Program-made: the position numbers and the translations under genes
In this document: positions 7,031-13,978 of the stretch, in pieces
Layout of the letters: every line of letters starts with the position of its first letter
Numbering within the stretch: the first letter of the stretch is position 1
Assembly (NCBI GenBank): GCA_035259345.1
Contig: DATFWK010000087.1
Span: 1-17,110, forward strand
Origin: DATFWK01 sp035259345
Lineage (GTDB): Bacteria; Actinomycetota; Thermoleophilia; Miltoncostaeales; Miltoncostaeaceae
Direction of reading: 5' to 3'
Length of the DNA: 17,110 nucleotides
The notes under the pieces: model-generated
What the model saw: only the letters and a program-made list of their open reading frames with translations
The model's database searches: none
Told to the model about the DNA's origin: nothing

Positions 7031-7232
7031 TGCTCCGTCCCAGGAGCCTCGATGGCCTCCGGCGGCTGCAACGCTCGGCCGGGTCCAACGGCATCGCTGC
7101 GAGGAATCCTCGGCCTCGGGGGCTTTGTCCTCGCCTGCGCCCATATGCCCGGATATGGGGCGCAGGCTGCGTCCTCGCCCGGCCGGCGCTTCGCATGCCG
7201 GAAATCCACCGAACTCCTGAGACGGAGCACTA
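7028..7232. repeat. 205-bp element with 19-bp terminal inverted repeats
   Basis: The left end TAGTGCTCCGTCCCAGGAG (7028-7046) is the reverse complement of the right end (7214-7232) at 18 of 19 positions. The left TAG is the cyclophilin stop, and the right CTA is the stop of the convergent thioesterase gene on the minus strand. Each arm also folds on itself as CTCC-N6-GGAG. Inside are a strong hairpin (7133-7167), a small CGAGG-AAT-CCTCG hairpin (7100-7112) and a CCGGC...GCCGG pair near 7179-7203. All six frames can be read through parts of it, but none looks like a protein. It may be a MITE- or REP-like mobile repeat, or a structured bidirectional terminator. No transposase is nearby. Confidence 0.6.
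7133..7167. terminator. Strong internal hairpin between convergent genes
   Basis: GCCTGCGCCC (7133-7142) pairs perfectly with GGGCGCAGGC (7158-7167). After one bulged G the stem continues with ATAT/ATAT around a 6-nt loop. It can form on either strand, as expected for a shared terminator, but no T-run follows on either side. It is also the core of the inverted-repeat element, so its role may lie in that element instead. Confidence 0.45.
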
Positions 7233-7688
7233 GGACCTCCCGGCCCGCCGCGAGGCGGGCCTGCGGCGCGTCCGCCCGGCCAGGCGGACCGGCTCGGGCA
7301 GTCCGTCGTCCCCGGCGGTCACCATCGTGAAGACCGCGCGGCAGACGTCCCGCTCGACCTTGGCGGCGGGGTCCTCGGCGCGCGCCTCGAGGGCGACCCG
7401 CAGCGACGTCCGCCCGACGCCCGCCAGCGTCGCGGTGACGTTGCAGACCTCGCCGGCGCGGATTGGGGAGGACCAGACGCAGTCCGTCACGGCCTTGAAG
7501 AACACGGTCTGGTCGGGCTCCACGGCCCGCGCGGCCAACACCCAGGCGGCCATGTCCATGAAGCTCAGCATGTGCCCGCCGTGCATCACGCCGAGGTGGT
7601 TCGCCTGGTTCGGCATCACCAGGATGGACAGCGTGTACGGCCGCACCCGTGGGAGCGGCGCGGCGGCCGGTGGCTCCTTCGGCGGCAC
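7230..7688 (-). CDS. Acyl-CoA thioesterase, hotdog fold (YciA/4HBT type)
   Basis: This 152-residue single hotdog-domain protein hydrolyses acyl-CoA to free acid and CoA. The helix-and-turn signature is MPNQANHLGVMHGGHMLSFM followed by D45 (25-45), which matches the acyl-CoA thioesterase pattern of a conserved asparagine then H-G-G in the central helix. The strand segment VFFKAVTDCVWSSPIRAGEV follows, as in the YciA group. The last 15 or so residues are an Arg-rich tail (AGRTRRRPASRRAGRS) unlike the fold core; it may have been created or extended where the inverted-repeat element begins. Start is GTG 7688, 9 nt after the acyl-CoA dehydrogenase gene. In this operon it could release accumulated short or branched acyl-CoA and recycle CoA. 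Confidence 0.88.
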   Translation of the reverse strand: MPPKEPPAAAPLPRVRPYTLSILVMPNQANHLGVMHGGHMLSFMDMAAWVLAARAVEPDQTVFFKAVTDCVWSSPIRAGEVCNVTATLAGVGRTSLRVALEARAEDPAAKVERDVCRAVFTMVTAGDDGLPEPVRLAGRTRRRPASRRAGRS

Positions 7689-7694
7689 GCGGGG

Positions 7695-7700
7695 ACTCTA
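7695..7700 (-). promoter_or_regulatory. Candidate internal -10 box overlapping a stop codon
   Basis: The minus strand reads TAGAGT, then 6 nt, then the thioesterase GTG (7688). The TAG of the hexamer is the stop codon of the acyl-CoA dehydrogenase gene. If real, it allows separate leaderless transcription of the thioesterase gene from inside the operon. Confidence 0.35.
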
Positions 7701-8864
7701 CGCGTCGGGTGGGACCGCTCCGACCAGCCGGGCGATCACCATCTTCTGCACCTCGACCGTGCCCTCGCCGATGTCGAGCACCTTCGCGTCGCGGTAGAGC
7801 CGCGCGATCGCGCTCTCCTCCATCCAGCCGTAGCCGCCGTGGATGTGCAGGCTGCGCTCGGCGACGGTCTGGGCGAGCCGGCCGGTCACGAGCTTGGCCA
7901 TCGCGGCCTCCTTGGTGAACGGCCGCCCGGCGTCCTTGAGCCGCGTGGCGTGGTAGAGCAGGGCCCGCGCGGACTCGATCTCGGTCGCCATCTCCGCCAG
8001 CTGGAACTGGATCGCCTGGAAGGCCACGATCGGGCGGCCGAACTGGCGGCGCTGCCGGGCGTACGCGAGGGCGAGCGCGAAGGCGCCCTCGGCCAGGCCG
8101 AGCCCGATCGCCCCGACGCCGAGGCGGCCGCCGTCGAGCACAGCGAGGAACTGGCGGAAGCCGGCGCCGCGCTCCCCGAGCAGTGCCTCGGGGCCCAGCT
8201 CGACGCCGTCGAGGCTCACGGGGCGCGTGTCGCTGGCGCGCCAGCCGATCTTCCGCAGCGGCGGGCCGGGGCGGTAGCCCGGCGAGTCGGCCGGCACGAC
8301 GAGGTTGGAGACCTCGTCCGGGCCGGTCAGGGCCGTGATCGTGCAGCACGCGGTGATGTCCGTCCCGGCGTTGGTGATGAACATCTTGCTGCCGTCGACG
8401 GTCCAGCCACCGCCGTCGCGCGCGGCCGCCCGCGTGCGCGTGGCGCCGGCGTCGGAGCCGGCCTCCGGCTCGGTCAGGCCGAACGCCCCGAGCCCTCGCC
8501 CCGCGGCCAGGTCCGGGAGCCAGCGCTCCTTCTGGGCCTCGTCGCCGAACATGGCGATCGGCATGGTCCCCAGCGAGGTGTGCGCCGCGACGGTGATCGC
8601 GACGCTCGAGTCAACCTTCGCGAGCTCCTCGATCGCGAGGACGTACGAGAGCACGTCGAGGCCCGCCCCGCCGTGCTCCTCCGGGACGGTCATGCCCATG
8701 AAGCCCAGCTCGCCGAGCTTCACGACGATCTCGTAGGGGAAGCGGCTCTCCCGGTCGAGCTCCTCCGCGACCGGCGCGACCTCGCCCTCGGCGAACGCCC
8801 GGGCGGTGTCGCGGACGGACTGCTGCTGGTCCGTCAGGTCGAGGCTGACCGAGCCCAGGCTCAC
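7698..8864 (-). CDS. Acyl-CoA dehydrogenase (short/branched-chain type)
   Basis: This 388-residue FAD enzyme makes 2-enoyl-CoA from acyl-CoA and passes electrons to electron-transfer flavoprotein. The three-domain order is clear: N-terminal helices, a middle sheet with FGLTEPEAGSDAGATRT and MFITNAG (FAD and substrate binding), and C-terminal helices with RRQFGRPI and HGGYGWMEE. The catalytic glutamate is at the standard C-terminal place, Glu367 in DIGEGTVEVQ. At the helix position where isovaleryl-CoA dehydrogenases carry their own catalytic glutamate, this protein reads LDGGRLGV, so it is probably not a true isovaleryl-CoA dehydrogenase. Short, isobutyryl or 2-methylbutyryl substrates fit better. 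Its GTG start overlaps the TGA stop of the upstream dehydrogenase gene by 4 nt, so the two are translationally coupled. Confidence 0.94.
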   Translation of the reverse strand: MSLGSVSLDLTDQQQSVRDTARAFAEGEVAPVAEELDRESRFPYEIVVKLGELGFMGMTVPEEHGGAGLDVLSYVLAIEELAKVDSSVAITVAAHTSLGTMPIAMFGDEAQKERWLPDLAAGRGLGAFGLTEPEAGSDAGATRTRAAARDGGGWTVDGSKMFITNAGTDITACCTITALTGPDEVSNLVVPADSPGYRPGPPLRKIGWRASDTRPVSLDGVELGPEALLGERGAGFRQFLAVLDGGRLGVGAIGLGLAEGAFALALAYARQRRQFGRPIVAFQAIQFQLAEMATEIESARALLYHATRLKDAGRPFTKEAAMAKLVTGRLAQTVAERSLHIHGGYGWMEESAIARLYRDAKVLDIGEGTVEVQKMVIARLVGAVPPDA

Positions 8865-9910
8865 CGAGCGCCCGCGAGCGCGATGCGCTCCTCCGCGCGC
8901 CGCCTCGCGGCCTCGAGCGTGCCGCCGCCCTCGATGCGGGCCTCCTCGATCAGCTCGAGGACGGTGTCGCCGATGCCGTCCACCGCCGCGAGCACGCGCT
9001 CGATGTCCCAGTCGTCCATCTCATGTGCGATCGCGATGATGCCACCGGCGTTGGCGATGAAGTCGGGGACGTAGGCGATGCCGCGCGAGGCGAGCAGGTC
9101 GGCGACGCCGGCGTCGGCGAGCTGGTTGTTCGCCGCGCCGCAGACGACGCCGCACGCGAGCGCCGGCACCGTCGCGTCGTTCAGGACGCCGCCGAGCGCG
9201 CACGGGGCGAGGATGTCGCAGGGGGTGGTGAGCACCCCCTCCGCCGGGAGCGCGCGGGCGCCGATCTCGGTCGCGAGGCTCGCGGCGCGGGCGGCGTCGA
9301 CGTCGGCCACCGCGACCTCGGCTCCCTCCTGTGCGGCCAGCCGGGCGACGCCGGACCCGACCTTCCCGACCCCCTGGACGACCACGCGGGCGTCCGCGAG
9401 GTCGCCCGAGCCCTGCTCCGCGCACCACGCGGCCCGCATCGCCGCGACGACGCCGCGGCTGGTGAACGGCGAAGGGTCGCCGCCCAAGCCGAACCGGCTG
9501 GTGGTGAGCCCGAGCACGAACTCGGTCTCCTCGTGGATCACGTCCATGTCGGCGGCCGTGGTGCCCACGTCCTCTGCCGTCAGGTAGACGCCGGAGAGCG
9601 AGTCGACCACCCGGCCGAAGGCCATGAGCAGCTCGGGCGTCTTGTCGCGGGCGGGGTCGCCGATGATCACGGACTTGCCGCCGCCCAGGTGGAGGCCGGC
9701 CGCCGCGGACTTGAGCGTCATCCCGGCCGCCAGGCGCAGCGCGTCCATCATCGCGGTGGCCTCGTCGGCGTAGGGGTGGAAGCGGCAGCCGCCGACCGCC
9801 GGGCCGAGCGCCGTCGAGTGCACCGCGACGATGGCCCGCAGGCCGCTCTCGTCGTCCGTGGCCCACACGACCCGCTCGTACGGGCCGACGTCGGCGTCGA
9901 CCAGCCTCAT
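8861..9910 (-). CDS. Leucine/valine (branched-chain amino acid) dehydrogenase
   Basis: This 349-residue protein belongs to the Glu/Leu/Phe/Val dehydrogenase family and is the length of leucine dehydrogenases. It removes ammonia from an amino acid with NAD+ to give the 2-oxoacid. The catalytic domain has GPAVGGCRF (36-44), MTLKSAAAGLHLGGGKSVI (64-82) with the two lysines Lys67 and Lys79 used in substrate binding and catalysis, and a TAEDVGTT segment. The NAD domain has VVVQGVGKVGSGVA (G-x-G-x-x-G), a conserved Asp ending the next strand, and AANNQL. Leu, Val, Ile or Phe as substrate cannot be settled from motifs alone. Both ends overlap neighbours: ATGA with the upstream oxidoreductase gene and GTGA with the downstream acyl-CoA dehydrogenase gene. 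That coupling argues for a shared pathway. Confidence 0.93.
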   Translation of the reverse strand: MRLVDADVGPYERVVWATDDESGLRAIVAVHSTALGPAVGGCRFHPYADEATAMMDALRLAAGMTLKSAAAGLHLGGGKSVIIGDPARDKTPELLMAFGRVVDSLSGVYLTAEDVGTTAADMDVIHEETEFVLGLTTSRFGLGGDPSPFTSRGVVAAMRAAWCAEQGSGDLADARVVVQGVGKVGSGVARLAAQEGAEVAVADVDAARAASLATEIGARALPAEGVLTTPCDILAPCALGGVLNDATVPALACGVVCGAANNQLADAGVADLLASRGIAYVPDFIANAGGIIAIAHEMDDWDIERVLAAVDGIGDTVLELIEEARIEGGGTLEAARRRAEERIALAGAR

Positions 9911-12900
9911 GCGCCCGCTCCGGCGAGCTCGCGGAACCGGGCGCGGGCCGCGTCGTCCTTGGGGTGGCGGATCTCGCGGTACCCGGTGACCCGCTCCGGC
10001 AGGCGGACGGCCTCCTCGGCCGCCGGCCCGCTCAGCCGTCCGTCCGCGACGGCGGGAAGCACGTCGCCCTCGTACCAGTCGCGGAACGCGCGCTCGCGAC
10101 GGTGCCAGGCCGGCAGCAGGCGGCGGGCGAACCGGGCGTGGCGGGCGAGCTTCAGCATCCAGTCACGCGCCTTCATGTCGAACTCGACGTGACGGCCGAG
10201 CACGTCGAACGCCGGCCGGTTGAGGTGCACGTACGAGATGCGGTCGCCGCGCGAGCGGTCGATGCCGAACCGCTCGCGGTCACGCGCGTACTTCCGCTCG
10301 CTGGTCAGCAGGTGGGCGACGAACACCTCGTCCTTGATGCACATCGTGCGGTGCAGGTTGTGGACCGCATGGCCGGCAAGGTCCGGCCGGGCCGCGGCGA
10401 TGCCCGCCACGAGGCCCATGTAGCGCTCGAGGTAGGCCGGGCCGCCCCAGGCGATGACCTCCGGCGCCCGGACGGCCAGCATCCGGCGGGCCTCCTCGTC
10501 CAGCCCGATCGCCGCCGCGCGCTCCATGGCCGCCAGGTAGGCGCGGCGGCCGGACGCCTTGGGGATCCAGCCGGCCTCGCGCGCGACCAGGTCGTCGAGG
10601 GTGTCGCTCGGCCCTGCCGGGGCGAGGCCCTCGGCGGCGAGGCGGCGGCCGAGCGTGAAGGCCGCGAGGTTCGCCTCCGCGCGGCGCCCGGCCACCGAGC
10701 GGATCGCCGCCTCGAAAGCCTCACGCGGGATGGGCAGCCAGCCCTGCTGGAAGGCCGCGCCGAGCAGCGCGACGTTGGCGTAGATGCGGTCGCCGAGCGC
10801 CTCCTCGCAGGCGGAGGCGAAGTCGACGGCGAGCAGGCCGTCCGGCCGCACCGACGACCGCGCCTGATCGACCAGGGCCTCCGGCGCGCGGTCGGCGCCC
10901 ATGAGGATAGTCGTGGTCGGCCGCGCGGCCGTGTTCAGGACGGCGGCGGAGCGCTCCGGGGAGGCCTTCTGCATCGCGCGCAGGCCCTCGATCGCCTCGA
11001 GCCCCAGCACCAGGTCGGCGCCGCCGTCGGCGATGAGCGGGGTGCGGACGCGGTGGCCGTCGTGCATGACCATGTCGCAGAACACCCCGCCGCCGCGCTG
11101 GGCCAGCCCCTTCTTGTGGTACGTGTCGACCTCGGGGAAGGCCGCGGCCGCCGCCTCCGTGAGGATCCGCGACGCGACGCCGATGCCCATGCCGCCGACA
11201 CCGGCCATGTAGACCGCGTAGCCCTCCGGGCCGACGGAGGGCAGCACCGGGTCGGTGGGCGGGGCGACGTCCTGGATCGCCGGCGGCGCGGGCGCCTTCG
11301 AGCGGCGGACCGTGACGAGCTCGAAGCTCGGGCAGGCCTTGATGCGCGCGCAGTAGCCGTCGTCGACGCAGACCTCGCCGTCGATCCCGATCTTCTCGCC
11401 GAGCGGCGTGTCGATCACCGCGAGCCCGGGGCAGCCGGTGCCCGTGGTGCACGCCCGGCAGTTCTCGCAGGCCTCCTCGACCACGTTGTAGCGGGTGATC
11501 TCTGGCAGGAAGCCGCGCTCGCGCACGACGGCCTCGCGCGCCCGCCGCGTGCGCCGGCCGGAGGTGATCGCGCACTCCTTGTCCGCGATCACGACGCGCG
11601 TGCCGTCCATCAGCATCGCCCGCTCGAGCAGCTCCATGTAGCCGTCGCGATCGTCCGGGTTGGCCCGCGCCAGGAACGCCGGGCGCATCGCGCGGACGAT
11701 CTCCTCGATCTCGAGCGGCCGCTGCGGGCGGCCCATCAGGTCGGTGCTGCTGGCCGGCGTACCCTGGTGGCCGGTCATGGCAGTGTTCTTGTTGTCGAGG
11801 ATCACGTAGAGGATGTCCTGGTCCTGCTTGATCGCGTTGGCGATGGTGGACATCTCGCCGTGGAAGAACGTGCCGTCGCCGACGAGCGTGTAGTGCTTGT
11901 TGGTGACGAGCGGCGCGGCGCCCGCGCCGGTCGCGCCGCCGAGGCCCATCGCCGAGAGGTTGTTCATCTCGGAGAAGGGCGGCAGGTAGTTCATCGAGTA
12001 GCAGCCGATGCCGCCGTGGGCGATCACGTCGACCGGCTCGCGGCCGTGGACCCGGTGCATGTAGTCCGCGTCGCGCAGGCGCGAGCGGATCTCGCTCATC
12101 GGGTTGCTCGTGCCGCGGTGCGGGCAGCCGGCGCAGAACGTCGGGGTCCGCTGGAGGACGTTGAGCGACCCGCGCGCCCGCGCCTTGGGACGCTCGCGCG
12201 CCGCGATCGCCTCGCGCGCAAGCTCCACGGATGCGGCGGGGAACGCGTCGGGACTTCCGGCGACCAGCCGGGCCAGCGCGGCGAGCGCGCTGTCCGGCTC
12301 GAGGCCCAGGCCGTCCGGGACGCCCCGGGCTCCGCCCGGGAACGCCTTGCCCCAGACCGGACGGCCGCGGCCCTCGAGAGCGGTGCGCACCTGGGCCTCC
12401 AGGTGCGGGGCGCGCTCCTCGATGACGACGACCTCGTCGACGCCCTCGGCGAACGCGCGGACCGGCTCCGGGTCGATCGGCCAGGTGAGGCCGAGGCGGA
12501 GCAGCGGCACCTCGTCGTCGAGCCCGAGCGCGTGCAGCGACTCGCGCAGAAGGCCGTAGGCCGCGCCGGCCGTCACGAGGCCGAACCGGTGCCGGCGGCC
12601 GACCGGCCCCTCGACCTGGTTGAGCCCCGCGGCCGCGGCGGCGGCGTGGAGCGCCGGGATGCGGCGGTGGAGGAGGTCGTCCTCGAGCGTCGTGGTGTAC
12701 GGCGGGAGCGACACCGCGTCCTCGACGCGGATCGCGCGCGTGTCGATGGTCGCCGGGGTCAGGGCGCCGACGGCCGGCGGGCGATTCGGCGAGACGTCGA
12801 CGACCGCCGTGCCGTCCGCCTGCGGCGTGGTGACCATCACCGCGACGACCAGGCCCGAGCGCTCGGAGAGCTCGAAGGCGAGGCGGACGAAGTCCTTGAG

Positions 12901-13395
12901 CTCCTGGAAGGAGGCCGGCTCGATCACGGGGATGCGGCCCGCGCTCATGGTCACCCGGCTGTCGGCCCCGACCTGCGTCGAGCTGTTGAGCGGGTCGTCC
13001 CCGACCACGACGACGGCCGCGGCGTCGGCGGCGGCGGCGGCGGCGTTGGCGATCGCGAGACCGTCGAGGGCGACGTATGCGCCGACGCTCTTGAACACGG
13101 TCATCGAGCGGGCGCCCGGTACCTGGCGCGCGCCGTTCAGCATCGCGGCGCTCTGCGCCTCGTTGTTGGCGAGGATGGCCTCCACGCCCAGGTCGGCGAG
13201 GTGGCCGGCGTGCTGCTCGCAGATGAGGAACACCTCGGCCACCGGCGAGCCCGGGTAGCCCGTGATGAGCGAGACCCCGGCCTCGAGCGCCCCCTTGACG
13301 ATGAGCTCGTTGCCGCCGAGCACCACCCGGCCGGACTCGCGGAGGAGGGGAGCGCCCTGGTCGGCGGGCGCAACCCGCGGGGCTGTGGTCGTCAC
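9907..13395 (-). CDS. 2-oxoacid:ferredoxin oxidoreductase, indolepyruvate type, fused alpha-gamma chain
   Basis: This 1162-residue enzyme is of the large, fused indolepyruvate:ferredoxin oxidoreductase kind. It decarboxylates a 2-oxoacid with thiamine diphosphate and CoA, giving acyl-CoA and reduced ferredoxin. In order it shows a pyruvate:ferredoxin oxidoreductase N-terminal domain (about 23-230; GYPGSPVAEV), the FCAGCPHRG segment (about 420), the thiamine diphosphate site GDGTFFHGEM...DNKNTAMTG (506-541), and a cysteine cluster C643-x2-C-x2-C-x5-C655. A degenerate second cluster follows (C676, C682, C688, ending CPSF), then the gamma domain GVGGMGIGVASRIL...KKGLAQRGGGVF (about 732-771) and a C-terminal DUF6537-like region (about 930-1157). 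GTG 13395 is chosen over TTG 13434 because GAGAGGCGG lies just upstream. Aryl pyruvates are the known substrates of characterised relatives; branched 2-oxoacids are inferred from its neighbours. Confidence 0.93.
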   Translation of the reverse strand: MTTTAPRVAPADQGAPLLRESGRVVLGGNELIVKGALEAGVSLITGYPGSPVAEVFLICEQHAGHLADLGVEAILANNEAQSAAMLNGARQVPGARSMTVFKSVGAYVALDGLAIANAAAAAADAAAVVVVGDDPLNSSTQVGADSRVTMSAGRIPVIEPASFQELKDFVRLAFELSERSGLVVAVMVTTPQADGTAVVDVSPNRPPAVGALTPATIDTRAIRVEDAVSLPPYTTTLEDDLLHRRIPALHAAAAAAGLNQVEGPVGRRHRFGLVTAGAAYGLLRESLHALGLDDEVPLLRLGLTWPIDPEPVRAFAEGVDEVVVIEERAPHLEAQVRTALEGRGRPVWGKAFPGGARGVPDGLGLEPDSALAALARLVAGSPDAFPAASVELAREAIAARERPKARARGSLNVLQRTPTFCAGCPHRGTSNPMSEIRSRLRDADYMHRVHGREPVDVIAHGGIGCYSMNYLPPFSEMNNLSAMGLGGATGAGAAPLVTNKHYTLVGDGTFFHGEMSTIANAIKQDQDILYVILDNKNTAMTGHQGTPASSTDLMGRPQRPLEIEEIVRAMRPAFLARANPDDRDGYMELLERAMLMDGTRVVIADKECAITSGRRTRRAREAVVRERGFLPEITRYNVVEEACENCRACTTGTGCPGLAVIDTPLGEKIGIDGEVCVDDGYCARIKACPSFELVTVRRSKAPAPPAIQDVAPPTDPVLPSVGPEGYAVYMAGVGGMGIGVASRILTEAAAAAFPEVDTYHKKGLAQRGGGVFCDMVMHDGHRVRTPLIADGGADLVLGLEAIEGLRAMQKASPERSAAVLNTAARPTTTILMGADRAPEALVDQARSSVRPDGLLAVDFASACEEALGDRIYANVALLGAAFQQGWLPIPREAFEAAIRSVAGRRAEANLAAFTLGRRLAAEGLAPAGPSDTLDDLVAREAGWIPKASGRRAYLAAMERAAAIGLDEEARRMLAVRAPEVIAWGGPAYLERYMGLVAGIAAARPDLAGHAVHNLHRTMCIKDEVFVAHLLTSERKYARDRERFGIDRSRGDRISYVHLNRPAFDVLGRHVEFDMKARDWMLKLARHARFARRLLPAWHRRERAFRDWYEGDVLPAVADGRLSGPAAEEAVRLPERVTGYREIRHPKDDAARARFRELAGAGA

Positions 13396-13477
13396 CGGAC
13401 CGCCTCTCTGATGAGCTTGGCGCGTCTGATACAACCCAGGCTAATAGTTGATTATTCCGCCGTCGAGAGCACTTTGT
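13396..13477. promoter_or_regulatory. Divergent promoter region of oxidoreductase operon and AsnC/Lrp gene
   Basis: The minus strand has TCGACG (13466-13461), a 17-bp spacer, then TAGCCT (13443-13438), a good -35/-10 pair. It gives a leader of about 35 nt with a Shine-Dalgarno sequence GAGAGGCGG before GTG 13395. The spacer (13444-13460) is strikingly AT-rich for this genome, including AATA-GTTGAT-TATT (13443-13456), and is a plausible operator for the divergent AsnC/Lrp protein. For the plus strand I see only a weak ATTATT candidate -10 (13451-13456). Confidence 0.5.
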
Positions 13478-13951
13478 ATGAAGTCTGGCCTTTTAGACGA
13501 CGTTGATCTGAAGATCCTTCGACATCTGAGCGAGGAAGGGCGCATGTCGTTCGCCGAACTCGCCCGGAAGGTGAAGCTGTCCACTCCGGCCGTCCACCGG
13601 CGGGTGCGCGCCCTCGAGGAGCGGGGGGTCATCACCGGGTATTCGGCCCGTCTCGACCTCACCTCGCTGGGCGGGGGCCTGCAGGCGCTGGTCGCCGTCG
13701 AGACGGCGGGCACGCTCGACGAGATCGTCCACGAGCTGGAGTCGCTGCCCGAGGTCGAGGCCTGCTGGTCGACGGCCGGCACCTCGGACCTGCTGCTGCG
13801 CGTGCGCACCGGGGGGCCGGTCAGCATGGAGCGGCTGCTCGTGCGCCTGCGCGAGCTCGTCGGCGTGGACCGGACGCGCACGACGATCCTGCTCGACACG
13901 CGCTTCGACCGCGGCGCCGACCCGCGCTCACTGGGCGAGACCGGGCCGTAG
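13478..13951 (+). CDS. Lrp/AsnC family transcriptional regulator
   Basis: This 157-residue protein has the standard Lrp/AsnC layout. An N-terminal winged helix-turn-helix (about 6-60) reads LDDVDLKILRHLSEEG, then MSFAELARKVKLSTPAVHRRVRALEERGVITGY. A C-terminal amino-acid-binding RAM domain (about 65-142) includes the ligand-loop-like AGTSDLLLRVR. Such proteins form octamers or hexadecamers and usually sense an amino acid. It is divergent from the oxidoreductase/dehydrogenase operon across an 82-bp AT-rich gap, the typical place for the dedicated regulator, so it probably controls that operon in response to a branched-chain or aromatic amino acid. The frame also opens at 13448, but ATG 13478 is the natural family start, with GAGAG about 10 nt upstream. 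Confidence 0.93.
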   Translation: MKSGLLDDVDLKILRHLSEEGRMSFAELARKVKLSTPAVHRRVRALEERGVITGYSARLDLTSLGGGLQALVAVETAGTLDEIVHELESLPEVEACWSTAGTSDLLLRVRTGGPVSMERLLVRLRELVGVDRTRTTILLDTRFDRGADPRSLGETGP

Positions 13952-13978
13952 CCGGCGGGGTCGGCCCCGGCGCTACGG
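13946..13978. terminator. Bidirectional hairpin containing both stop codons
   Basis: CCGTAGC (13946-13952) pairs with GCTACGG (13972-13978), with an inner GGGG-TCGG-CCCC stem. The stop TAG of the regulator (13949-13951) and the stop of the convergent minus-strand gene (CTA, 13973-13975) lie in the two arms. No T-run is present. Confidence 0.5.

Noticed and set aside
7047..7213. An integron attC-like site inside the inverted-repeat element
   Set aside because: The core sites (RYYYAAC and GTTRRRY) are absent from the ends, and no integrase or cassette array is seen.
6766..8349. Minus-strand open frames reading through the inverted-repeat element
   Set aside because: They run antisense to the cyclophilin gene and out of frame through the thioesterase and dehydrogenase genes; no domain, and the element is better explained as structured or repeated DNA.
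13396..13434. TTG 13434 as start of the fused oxidoreductase
   Set aside because: A GAGAGGCGG ribosome site sits just before GTG 13395, inside that extension, and the extra 13 residues would fall almost on the predicted transcription start.
9964..13506. A 1180-codon plus-strand open frame opposite the oxidoreductase gene
   Set aside because: It is Arg/His/Asp/Gly-rich low-complexity sequence with no domain, the expected antisense shadow of a high-GC gene. The minus strand carries clear thiamine diphosphate and Fe-S motifs.
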